A program made the translations under genes and the position numbers. Positions 1-7,080 of a stretch of 64,000 nucleotides of DNA are shown piece after piece. A model generated the notes under the pieces. The model was not told the DNA's origin, made no database searches, and worked only from the letters and a program-made list of their open reading frames with translations. Position 1 is the stretch's first letter. Each line of letters begins with the position of its first letter. The stretch is from Shimia sp965227725 (GTDB taxonomy: Bacteria; Pseudomonadota; Alphaproteobacteria; Rhodobacterales; Rhodobacteraceae), in contig NZ_CBDDGH010000001.1 in the NCBI RefSeq assembly GCF_965227725.1, forward strand, positions 930,001-994,000, given 5' to 3'.

Positions 1-922
1 CGGATTTATTGGGGGAGAACACCGCGCCTGCGGGCACCTGAATGCCGGTCTCAGCCCAGTTGTCAGGCAGCTGCACTTTTGCGGTCGCATAGCCTGCCAT
101 GCCAGGCTGGATGTGCGCGCCCTCAGGCTGGTCCATGATGATGGTCACAGGATAGGTGCGTGTGGTGGTGGAGGCCTCATGCCCCACATGGGCGATCTGT
201 GCCGGAATTTTTATGCCGGGCAGGCTGGCAAATTCCACCTCAATGCTGTCCACAAAGGGTTCAAGGTTGATGAGGTTCTCCGGCACCGCCACTTCCATCT
301 TGATGCGGGAGGTGTCCAGCAGGCGCACCACCGGCTGGCGGGCGTTCACGTTCTGGAAGTTGTCGACATAGGTCACAGAGACCTGTCCGCTGAACGGCGC
401 ATGAAGCGTGGTGTACTCAAGGTTCAGCCGCGCCCCATCCAGAGAGCCTTCAACCGCTTCGATACTGGCTTCGGTGGAGCGCACCACAGCGATCTGATCA
501 TCCACATTGGCCTGAGACACGAAGTTGTTTTCCAGCAGAGCCTCACGGCGGGTCAGCTCAACCTTGGCGTTCTCCAGATTGGCGATCAGAGCGGCACGCT
601 GCCCCTCCAGCGCGCGCACCTGCGCGGCGTAGGGTTTGGCGTCCAGAATGGCGAGCACATCATTTGCGGCGACCTCAGACCCCACATCGACAGGGCGCGC
701 AAACAGTTTGCCCGGCACTTCAAAGCCGATGTTCAGTTCCTGAAACGCAATGGCGCGGCCCGGATAGGTCGATTTCAGCACCGACTCAACATCGGCCACA
801 ACCATGGACAGGACAGGACGCACAACCGGCTCTGCGGCGGCGGTCTCTTCTTCCTTGCAGGCGGACAGGAAAACCAATGCGGTGCCACACAGCAATGCAG
901 TGGAAAGCTTCAATACATTCAT
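1..922 (-). CDS. RND-type efflux periplasmic adaptor lipoprotein, 3' end outside window
   Basis: About 307 N-terminal codons are visible; the gene runs off the left edge. The ATG at 922 follows a GGAGG ribosome site (complement of 933-937). The first 22 residues form a lipoprotein signal ending LSAC, so Cys22 should be lipidated and the protein anchored facing the periplasm. Two lipoyl-like half motifs (around IGFEVPGKLF and VGSEVAANDVLAILD), a helical hairpin near residues 100-170 and the following beta-barrel match the AcrA/MexA membrane-fusion family, which links an inner-membrane RND pump to an outer-membrane channel. The pump gene would lie to the left, outside the window. The 289 bases upstream (923-1211) hold no gene. 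They include a near-palindrome at 1006-1019 that might be an operator, but one base pair is mismatched. Family is fairly sure; the substrate cannot be told. Confidence 0.85.
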   Translation of the reverse strand, partial: MNVLKLSTALLCGTALVFLSACKEEETAAAEPVVRPVLSMVVADVESVLKSTYPGRAIAFQELNIGFEVPGKLFARPVDVGSEVAANDVLAILDAKPYAAQVRALEGQRAALIANLENAKVELTRREALLENNFVSQANVDDQIAVVRSTEASIEAVEGSLDGARLNLEYTTLHAPFSGQVSVTYVDNFQNVNARQPVVRLLDTSRIKMEVAVPENLINLEPFVDSIEVEFASLPGIKIPAQIAHVGHEASTTTRTYPVTIIMDQPEGAHIQPGMAGYATAKVQLPDNWAETGIQVPAGAVFSPNKS

Positions 923-1211
923 GGAACGCGAACCTCCATATGGGTCAAATTCGGAAAGAACAGCAATGCGCTGCGCCATGCCCCCAAAGAGCACACACAG
1001 AGCGCTGCATAATTGTGCAACAAGTTAACCTTAGGGCAGTGACGGCGGCATGACAGACGCGGACATTAGCTTGATACTTTCGGTCTGGGATTGACCGGCT
1101 TTAATATATCATTCCGCATAAGTGGTCAGACTTGCGCCAGTCAAGCCTCGCGCACAGCGGTATCGTCCACTTCATGCATTTGTGAACATAGGACATTTTC
1201 AGCCAAAACGC

Positions 1212-1958
1212 TCAGGCGTCGGCGAGAAACAAATCCATCACAAAGGGGATCGCCTTGATCTCCCGCGACCTGTTCCCGGGACGCATCTGGATCGGCTTTG
1301 TCAGCCAGTCGACCCATTTCAGACGCCGACACAACTGTTGGGACATGCCCCAAATGCCGTTGGGGGCTGTGCTGCGGTAGGCCGCCATTGCTTCCCTAAG
1401 CGCCGGGCGCATCTGCGCCGAATTCGCCGCCACATTGAAAGCAAAGATCACCAGATCACGTGCCTGCCCTTTGGGGGTGTTGTTTTTGACCTGATAGCGC
1501 TCAAAGTCCAGAAGCAGCACCTTGCCTTCCACAAGACACATGTCTTTCGGGCTGGGGCGGCCATGGGCAAAGCCCAAGGTGTGAAATGCGCCGAGCGACT
1601 GGCTGGCGTTGAGCAGAAGATCCCGCCCCTCACCTCCGCTGCCCACGTCTCCGAGCCGTTGTCGCAGATCTTTGCCGCAATCTGGCAGCACAAGAAAATC
1701 GGGCCCATCCGCCACCACCTGTGGCACAGGGGCCTGCACCGCATTCATCTCATGATAGGCTTGGCGTTCCCGCATGAAGGCTTTTTCCGGATTTCCTTTT
1801 TGCAGACGAAACCGAAAATCCAGTTTTTCAGGGCGCTTGATCCAGAACACCTGTCCGCCCTGTTCGACACGTTCAATCCTTGGCCCGGCCTCGCGGGCGC
1901 GGGATTCAACAAGCATTTTAAGCTCTTCATCAACAGAAAGCGGGGTGCGAAAATCCAT
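1212..1958 (-). CDS. WaaP/InaA-like lipopolysaccharide-type kinase
   Basis: A 248-residue soluble protein with a protein-kinase-like fold. Visible marks are a catalytic-loop segment HGRPSPKDMCL (about residues 132-142) and a metal-binding DFE (151-153) after a run of hydrophobics. This matches the Kdo/heptose kinase group (KdkA, WaaP, InaA) better than Ser/Thr kinases. The usual HGD of Kdo kinases is HGR here, so the catalytic aspartate position is altered. Related alphaproteobacterial proteins are recalled to share HGRP, but this was not checked. It is divergent from the RNase D gene and 0.8 kb from Kdo and LPS-transport genes, which fits a role in phosphorylating an LPS core sugar. That role is inference; protein targets are not excluded. 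No signal peptide or membrane segment is seen. Confidence 0.6.
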   Translation of the reverse strand: MDFRTPLSVDEELKMLVESRAREAGPRIERVEQGGQVFWIKRPEKLDFRFRLQKGNPEKAFMRERQAYHEMNAVQAPVPQVVADGPDFLVLPDCGKDLRQRLGDVGSGGEGRDLLLNASQSLGAFHTLGFAHGRPSPKDMCLVEGKVLLLDFERYQVKNNTPKGQARDLVIFAFNVAANSAQMRPALREAMAAYRSTAPNGIWGMSQQLCRRLKWVDWLTKPIQMRPGNRSREIKAIPFVMDLFLADA

Positions 1959-2131
1959 GATCCGCTATGTAGGGCGTCAAAAAACCTTCGTAAAGACGTG
2001 ATCCAAGCGTCGCGCCACTGTCATCAACGCATTTAGCCGCAGTTTAGACTCTGTAAACGTACCCCCCGCAAAACATTGAAACACAGGCGCGAAAGCCGTA
2101 AGTGCTTGGCATCCGATTACTCGAGGCACCT

Positions 2132-2743
2132 ATGGCAAATTTCCTCTATCAAAACGACCTGCCCGACGGGCTTGATCTTGGCCCTGTTGTGGCCATCGAC
2201 TGTGAAACCATGGGGTTGAACCCGCATCGCGACCGGCTGTGCGTGATTCAGATGTCAGGCGGGGATGGCAACGCCCATCTGGTGCAGGTGGCCAAAGGCC
2301 AGACCAGCGCGCCAAACCTGCAAAGGATGCTCGAAGATCCAAATGTCCTGAAGCTGTTTCACTTCGGACGTTTTGACATCGCCGCGATGTACCACGCCTT
2401 TGGCGCGCTGACGGCGCCGGTCTATTGCACCAAGATCGCCTCCAAGCTGGTGCGCACCTACACCGACCGCCATGGTCTGAAAAACCTTCTGCAGGAGCTG
2501 CTGGGTGTGGATATCTCCAAACAGCAGCAGATGAGCGACTGGGGGGCGGAGACCCTGACCGAGGCACAGCTCGAGTATGCCGCCTCTGACGTACTCTACC
2601 TGCATGCCCTGCGCGACAAGCTGAACGAGCGCCTGGCGCGGGAAGGGCGCACAGAGATGGCGCAGGCCTGCTTTGACTTCCTGCCCATGCGCGCGCGCCT
2701 TGATCTGGCCGGTTGGCCGGAACAAGATATTTTTGCGCACTAA
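2132..2743 (+). CDS. rnd: Ribonuclease D-type 3'-5' exonuclease
   Basis: A 203-residue DEDD exonuclease domain protein. The DxE motif (AIDCETMGLN, Asp23 and Glu25), a central FHFGRFDIAA motif and the terminal YAASDVLYLH (YxxxD) give the DEDDy catalytic set that binds two metals. It lacks the C-terminal HRDC domains of the E. coli enzyme, as is common in short alphaproteobacterial versions, so it is the catalytic core alone. The likely role is trimming 3' ends of tRNA precursors or other structured RNAs. The ATG at 2132 follows GAGG at 2123-2126 and is preferred to an upstream GTG at 2102. It is 12 bp upstream of kdsD on the same strand, so the two are probably cotranscribed. Confidence 0.88.
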   Translation: MANFLYQNDLPDGLDLGPVVAIDCETMGLNPHRDRLCVIQMSGGDGNAHLVQVAKGQTSAPNLQRMLEDPNVLKLFHFGRFDIAAMYHAFGALTAPVYCTKIASKLVRTYTDRHGLKNLLQELLGVDISKQQQMSDWGAETLTEAQLEYAASDVLYLHALRDKLNERLAREGRTEMAQACFDFLPMRARLDLAGWPEQDIFAH

Positions 2744-2755
2744 AGGATCTGCCCC

Positions 2756-3730
2756 ATGACGGATGCCGACAAGCACACTTTTTTGGAAACCGCCCGCCGT
2801 GTGGTCTCCATTGAAACCGAGGCATTGCGCCTGCTCGCTGAGAGCTTCGGGGCGGAGATCGGCGATGCGGTCGAACTGCTGCTGTCTGCGAAAGGCCGCG
2901 TGATCATCTCCGGCATGGGCAAATCCGGCCACATCGCGCGCAAGATTGCCGCGACCTTTGCCTCCACCGGCACACCGGCGCATTTTGTGCATCCGGCAGA
3001 GGCGAGCCATGGTGATCTGGGCATGATGGCGCAGGGCGATGTGGCGCTGGTGCTGTCCAACTCTGGCGAAACTCCGGAGCTGGCCGACCTTGTGGCCTAC
3101 ACCCGCCGCTTCAACATTCCGCTCATCGGCGTTGCCAGCCGTGCGGATTCCACGTTGATCAAGCAAAGTGACATCGGCCTCATTCTGCCAAAGGCGCAGG
3201 AAGCCTGCGGCACCGGCGTTGTGCCCACCACCTCCACCACCATGACGCTGGCGCTGGGCGATGCGCTGGCTGTGGCGCTGATGGAGCATCGCCGCTTCAC
3301 GCCGGAAAACTTCCGAGAGTTCCACCCCGGCGGCAAGCTGGGGGCGCAGCTGTCGCGCGTGCGCGATCTGATGCATTCCGGTGACGCCCTGCCGGTGATC
3401 GGCGAGAACACCGCCATGAGCGACGCGCTTCTGGAGATCAGCCAGAAAGGCTTTGGCGTGGTTGGGGTCACCAATGACGCGGGCAAACTGCTCGGCATCA
3501 TCACCGATGGGGACCTGCGCCGCCATATGGACGGCTTGCTGGAGCGCACTGCAACCGAAGTCATGACCGCCGCGCCGCAGACCATTGCCCCCGGTGCGCT
3601 GGCTGAAGAGGCCGTTGGCATCATGAACCAGCGCAAGATCACCTGTCTGTTTGTGGTAGATCCTGAGGGCGAAGGCTCCCCTGCGGGGCTGCTGCACATC
3701 CACGACTGCCTACGTGCCGGTCTGGGCTGA
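2756..3730 (+). CDS. kdsD: D-arabinose 5-phosphate isomerase (KpsF/GutQ family)
   Basis: A 324-residue enzyme that converts ribulose 5-phosphate to arabinose 5-phosphate, the first committed step towards Kdo for lipid A-core (and for some capsules). The N-terminal half is a SIS sugar-isomerase domain, with ISGMGKSGHIARKIAATF near residue 50 and a Ser/Thr-rich phosphate site near TTSTTMTLALGDALA. The C-terminal 120 residues hold two CBS domains (the first beginning RVRDLMHSGD, the second TATEVMTAAP), giving the usual full length. It sits immediately before lptC-lptA-lptB, which links Kdo supply with LPS transport. KpsF capsule paralogues cannot be separated from KdsD by sequence alone, but the lpt context favours KdsD. 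Confidence 0.92.
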   Translation: MTDADKHTFLETARRVVSIETEALRLLAESFGAEIGDAVELLLSAKGRVIISGMGKSGHIARKIAATFASTGTPAHFVHPAEASHGDLGMMAQGDVALVLSNSGETPELADLVAYTRRFNIPLIGVASRADSTLIKQSDIGLILPKAQEACGTGVVPTTSTTMTLALGDALAVALMEHRRFTPENFREFHPGGKLGAQLSRVRDLMHSGDALPVIGENTAMSDALLEISQKGFGVVGVTNDAGKLLGIITDGDLRRHMDGLLERTATEVMTAAPQTIAPGALAEEAVGIMNQRKITCLFVVDPEGEGSPAGLLHIHDCLRAGLG

Positions 3731-3736
3731 TCCAAT

Positions 3737-4348
3737 TTGCGACGGCGCCTGACATATTCCACCCTTGTGGCATGGCTCAAAGTTCTGCTGCCGCTGGCGG
3801 CACTTGGCCTGTTGTCAACGCTGTTTCTGGTGTCAAAACAGGTTGATCTGGAAGGCGCCATTCCCTTTGCCGATGTCGATCTGGAACAAAGGCTGCGGGA
3901 TCGCCAGATCACCGCGCCTTATTTCTCAGGCAAAACCGATCATGGTCACGACATCACCGTGACCTCCGAAACCGCCCATCCGGACGCGGAAGACCCCTCG
4001 CGCATCATTGCGCAGAATGTCGGGGCGTTGCTGTCGATCGGCGGCGGCACGGAGATCACCGTGACCGCCAAAGAAGGCGAAATGGATGGCCGTTTTCAGG
4101 AGCTGTTATTGGATGGCGACGTGGAGATATTGACCTCCACCGGCTACACCATCCAGACAGAGGCCATGACATTTGGTCTGGAAGAAGCCCGCGCCGACAC
4201 CACCAGTGAGGTGACAGCGGAAAGTGCGCTGGGCGAGCTTCAAGCGGGCCGGATGGCCCTGCGCCCATCGGGCGAAAACAATGAAATATATTTGTTTTTC
4301 ACAAAAGGTGTGCGACTGGTATACACACCGCAGAAGACAACGAGGTGA
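3737..4348 (+). CDS. lptC: LPS export ABC transporter periplasmic protein LptC
   Basis: A 203-residue protein with one N-terminal membrane anchor (VLLPLAALGLLSTLFLV, about residues 16-32) followed by a periplasmic beta-jellyroll. LptC relays LPS from the LptB2FG transporter to LptA. The reading frame opens only after a TGA at 3728-3730, so the TTG at 3737 is the only usable start. The weak start 6 bp after kdsD suggests translational coupling. Sequence similarity in this family is low; the call rests on size, the single anchor and the position between kdsD and lptA. Confidence 0.85.
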   Translation: MRRRLTYSTLVAWLKVLLPLAALGLLSTLFLVSKQVDLEGAIPFADVDLEQRLRDRQITAPYFSGKTDHGHDITVTSETAHPDAEDPSRIIAQNVGALLSIGGGTEITVTAKEGEMDGRFQELLLDGDVEILTSTGYTIQTEAMTFGLEEARADTTSEVTAESALGELQAGRMALRPSGENNEIYLFFTKGVRLVYTPQKTTR

Positions 4349-4351
4349 CCT

Positions 4352-4834
4352 GTGCTTCTTTACCGCGCGCTTTTGATTGGTGTGCTGGCGCTTATGCCGG
4401 CAATCGGTACAGCTCAGGGGCTGCAGCTTGGCTTCGGCCAGAGCCAGCAGGACACCGGCCTGCCGGTTGAGGTCACCGCCGAGAGCCTGTCTGTGAACCA
4501 ATCTGATGGCAGCGCCGTGTTTGAGGGCGATGTGGACATCTCCCAAGGCGACATGCGCATGACCGCCGATAAGGTGAACGTGCATTACCTGCCCGACAAC
4601 AGCGGCATCGACAAACTGGTGGCGCAGGGCAACGTACTGCTGGTGCAGGGGCCGGACGCCGCCGAAGCGGATGAGGCGGTCTATTCCATCGACAGCGGCG
4701 ACGTGGTGATGACCGGAAACGTGACCGTCAATCAGGCCGCCACAACCATTTCTGCCGACCGTATGGTCCTAAACCTTCAGAACAACACCGCGCGCATGAC
4801 CGGGCGGGTGAAAACTGTGCTGAAGACGGAATAA
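4352..4834 (+). CDS. lptA: LPS transport periplasmic protein LptA
   Basis: A 160-residue protein with a cleavable signal peptide (RALLIGVLALMPAIGTAQG, residues 5-23) and an OstA/LptA beta-jellyroll. Repeated strands such as VFEGDVDISQGDMRMTADKV and VVMTGNVTVNQAATTISADR are characteristic of the fold, which polymerises into the periplasmic bridge carrying LPS to LptD. The GTG start at 4352 is 3 bp after the lptC stop and has a GAGG-type ribosome site inside the end of lptC (4342-4345). It is followed 3 bp later by lptB, giving a tight kdsD-lptC-lptA-lptB operon. Confidence 0.9.
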   Translation: MLLYRALLIGVLALMPAIGTAQGLQLGFGQSQQDTGLPVEVTAESLSVNQSDGSAVFEGDVDISQGDMRMTADKVNVHYLPDNSGIDKLVAQGNVLLVQGPDAAEADEAVYSIDSGDVVMTGNVTVNQAATTISADRMVLNLQNNTARMTGRVKTVLKTE

Positions 4835-4837
4835 GAC

Positions 4838-5596
4838 ATGGCCAAACCCACCCTTTCCGTTACCGACGGCGATTCCGGTCTGCGCGTCGAGAGCCTGCGC
4901 AAAGCCTATCGCAAGCGCGTGGTGATCCGCGATTTCTCCATGGAGCTGCAGCGCGGTGAGGTTGTTGCCCTGCTTGGCCCCAACGGTTCGGGCAAAACCA
5001 CCACGTTCTACGCGGTTGCAGGCCTGCTGGTGCCTGAAGGGGGACGTGTGACCATCGACGGGCGCGACGTGACCACCCTGCCGATGTACCGCCGCGCCAA
5101 GCTGGGCATCGGCTACCTGCCACAGGAAATGTCGATCTTCCGTGGCCTGTCGGTGGAAGACAACATCACCGCCATTCTCGACATCACCCACAAAGACCGG
5201 CTCAAGCGTCGTGAGCGGCTTGAAGAGCTGCTCTCTGAGTTCTCCATCGAGCATTTGCGCCGCGCGCCTGCTTTGGCGCTCTCAGGCGGCGAGCGTCGCC
5301 GTGTGGAGATTGCCCGCTGTCTTGCGGCGGACCCCAAGTACCTGCTGCTTGATGAGCCCTTCGCCGGTGTTGACCCGATCTCTGTCGGGGACATCCGCCA
5401 TCTGGTGGCCGACCTCAAAAAGCGCGGCATTGGCGTGTTGATCACCGACCACAATGTGCGCGAAACGCTGGAAATCGTGGACCGCGCCTACATTCTGCAT
5501 GACGGCAAGGTGCTGATGTCCGGCACACCGGAAGAAGTGGTGGAAAACGAAAACGTGCGCCGCGTCTATCTCGGAGAAAACTTCCGAATTTCCTAG
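4838..5596 (+). CDS. lptB: LPS export ABC transporter ATP-binding protein LptB
   Basis: A 252-residue cytoplasmic ABC ATPase that powers extraction of LPS from the inner membrane together with LptF and LptG (not in this window). Walker A is GPNGSGKTT (residues 47-55), the signature is LSGGERRRVEIAR (from 148), Walker B is YLLLDEPFAGVDP (from 168) and the H-loop lies in ITDHNVRETL. The PxxxLxxxDEPFAGVDP context is typical of LptB rather than amino-acid ABC ATPases. It is the last gene of the lpt operon. In many proteobacteria rpoN follows lptB; here a 347-bp gap and hpf follow instead. Confidence 0.95.
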   Translation: MAKPTLSVTDGDSGLRVESLRKAYRKRVVIRDFSMELQRGEVVALLGPNGSGKTTTFYAVAGLLVPEGGRVTIDGRDVTTLPMYRRAKLGIGYLPQEMSIFRGLSVEDNITAILDITHKDRLKRRERLEELLSEFSIEHLRRAPALALSGGERRRVEIARCLAADPKYLLLDEPFAGVDPISVGDIRHLVADLKKRGIGVLITDHNVRETLEIVDRAYILHDGKVLMSGTPEEVVENENVRRVYLGENFRIS

Positions 5597-5943
5597 GGTC
5601 AGCCAGCGCTGATCCTATGGCGCTCAATACGCGACGATACCCCTTTATTTCCTGAAGATTTCTAGCGCACCGCAACACGGGCAGGGCGAGATACCGCCCG
5701 CCGAAACGGGATCGCGCACGTTGAAAATACCGCGATTTTGACTTGGATCATTGACTCTCAGCGGTTGGAATACTCAAATGCTGAGTATGACATTTGCTAA
5801 AACCCCCGCTGATACCAAAGCGGCCTTTTTACCAAGGCCAGGTCTTAAGCAAGGTTCGCATATGTCGATTACCAGCATTCGGACCTAACTGATAACGGGC
5901 GGATAAAGCTCGTGGTCCGACATGTCATCGAAAAGGAGACAGG
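5597..5943 (+). promoter_or_regulatory. Intergenic region with hpf promoter, operator-like palindrome and structured leader
   Basis: No gene is seen in these 347 bases. A sigma70-like promoter is proposed as TTGACT (5751-5756), 17 bp, TCAAAT (5774-5779). A perfect inverted repeat ATACTCA-N5-TGAGTAT (5770-5788) lies across the -10, as an operator would. Downstream in the presumed leader are two perfect hairpins: GGCCTT-N6-AAGGCC (5822-5839) and TCGGACC-N28-GGTCCGA (5879-5920), the second ending 23 bases before the hpf start. AAGGAGA at 5932-5938 is a strong ribosome site. Just after lptB, AGCGC-N10-GCGCT (5605-5624) could be a weak terminator but has no T-run. Confidence 0.5.
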
Positions 5944-6513
5944 ATGCGCTATCAGATCACCGGAAAACACATCGACGTTGGCAATGCTTTGCAAACTCAT
6001 GTCCAAAACGAACTTGGCGATGTCTTAGAAAAATACGCCGGCCGACCGACTGACGCGACAATCACTTTTTCAAAACACGCACATGAATACATGTGTGAAA
6101 CCACCGTACACCTGTCCACCGGGCTGACCGCTCAGGCCAAGGCACATGCGACAGAAATCTATGCAGCCTTCGATGGTTGTGCCGAAAAAATGGACAAACA
6201 GCTGCGCCGCTACAAGCGCCGTCTGAAAGATCACCACAAGGAAAGAGTCGAACCGGTTGAACTTTTGGGGGCTTCCTCGTATATCCTCGCGCCTGAAGCT
6301 GAAGAACATGAGGCAGAGCCGGATACGCTACAACCTGTGATCGTTGCCGAGATGGAAACAAAGATCCCATCTTTGAGCGTCGGTGAGGCTGTTATGCAGA
6401 TGGAACTTGCGGGCTCGCCTGTACTGATCTTCAAGAACGAAGGTAAAGCTGGGTTGAATGTGGTCTATCGCCGGGATGACGGCAACATAGGCTGGATCGA
6501 CCCGCAGACATAA
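5944..6513 (+). CDS. hpf: Ribosome hibernation promoting factor, long form
   Basis: A 189-residue long-form HPF. The N-terminal S30AE domain (about 1-105; starts MRYQITGKHIDVGNAL) binds in the decoding channel of the 30S subunit. The C-terminal domain (about 130-189; LSVGEAVMQMELAGSPVLIF) is the dimerising part that pairs two ribosomes into 100S particles. It silences and protects ribosomes in starvation or stationary phase. It precedes ptsN by 42 bp, the common hpf-ptsN pairing. The upstream promoter and leader carry inverted repeats that may mediate control. A small GGGCG-N5-CGCCC hairpin lies between hpf and ptsN. Confidence 0.94.
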   Translation: MRYQITGKHIDVGNALQTHVQNELGDVLEKYAGRPTDATITFSKHAHEYMCETTVHLSTGLTAQAKAHATEIYAAFDGCAEKMDKQLRRYKRRLKDHHKERVEPVELLGASSYILAPEAEEHEAEPDTLQPVIVAEMETKIPSLSVGEAVMQMELAGSPVLIFKNEGKAGLNVVYRRDDGNIGWIDPQT

Positions 6514-6555
6514 AGCGAGAGGGCGTTTCGCGCCCGATCCGGAGATACAGGCAAG

Positions 6556-7020
6556 ATGGACCTTTCTACGATCCTCAAGCCAGAGGCGGTACGTGTTGTG
6601 ACGGCCGCCTCAAGCAAGAAGCGTTTGCTGCAGGAATTTGGCGATCTCGCTGAATCTGCCTACCAGTTGGACGCACAAACCGTTGTTGAAGCGTTGCAGG
6701 AACGTGAAAACCTCGGCCCCACAGGTGTGGGCCATGGGGTGGCGTTGCCGCATGCGCGTTTTGACGGGCTTGAAAGCGTCGCTGGCGCCTTCATCCTTTT
6801 GGAAAAGCCTGTTGATTTCAACGCGGTAGATCGTCAGCCAATCGACATCGCATTTGCGTTGTTTGCGCCGGAAGAAGCCGGCGTGGAGCACCTCAAGGCG
6901 CTTGCCAAAGTGTCCCGTAAACTGCGGGAAAGTGCGATTTGCGCCAAGCTTCGGGCGAACCCGGATCCGACCACGCTGTTCACGATCCTGACCGAAGGTG
7001 ACACGGTGCAAGCCGCCTGA
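6556..7020 (+). CDS. ptsN: Nitrogen PTS EIIA component PtsN
   Basis: A 154-residue EIIA(Ntr) protein. It receives phosphate from the PTS-Ntr chain (PtsP, PtsO) on His66 within GVALPHARFD and acts as a regulator of nitrogen, potassium and carbon status rather than as a sugar transporter. The length and the phospho-His context fit the family well. It ends just before a strong terminator (7049-7080) and is convergent with the sulfotransferase gene. It is likely cotranscribed with hpf. Confidence 0.93.
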   Translation: MDLSTILKPEAVRVVTAASSKKRLLQEFGDLAESAYQLDAQTVVEALQERENLGPTGVGHGVALPHARFDGLESVAGAFILLEKPVDFNAVDRQPIDIAFALFAPEEAGVEHLKALAKVSRKLRESAICAKLRANPDPTTLFTILTEGDTVQAA

Positions 7021-7048
7021 TTTTCAGGCCGCCTTCAAACAAAGATCA

Positions 7049-7080
7049 CGCGCCTCAGCTTTCGCTGCAGGCGCGTTTTT
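7049..7080 (+). terminator. Rho-independent terminator after ptsN
   Basis: A perfect 7-bp stem CGCGCCT (7049-7055) and AGGCGCG (7069-7075) with an inner AGC/GCT extension is followed by five T residues (7076-7080). It lies 28 bp after the ptsN stop and directly abuts the end of the convergent sulfotransferase gene. Confidence 0.85.

Noticed and set aside
1006..1019. Near-palindrome TGCATAATTGTGCA upstream of the efflux adaptor
   Set aside because: One pair is mismatched and no convincing -10 lies at the right distance; a 14-base near-palindrome of this AT content can arise by chance.
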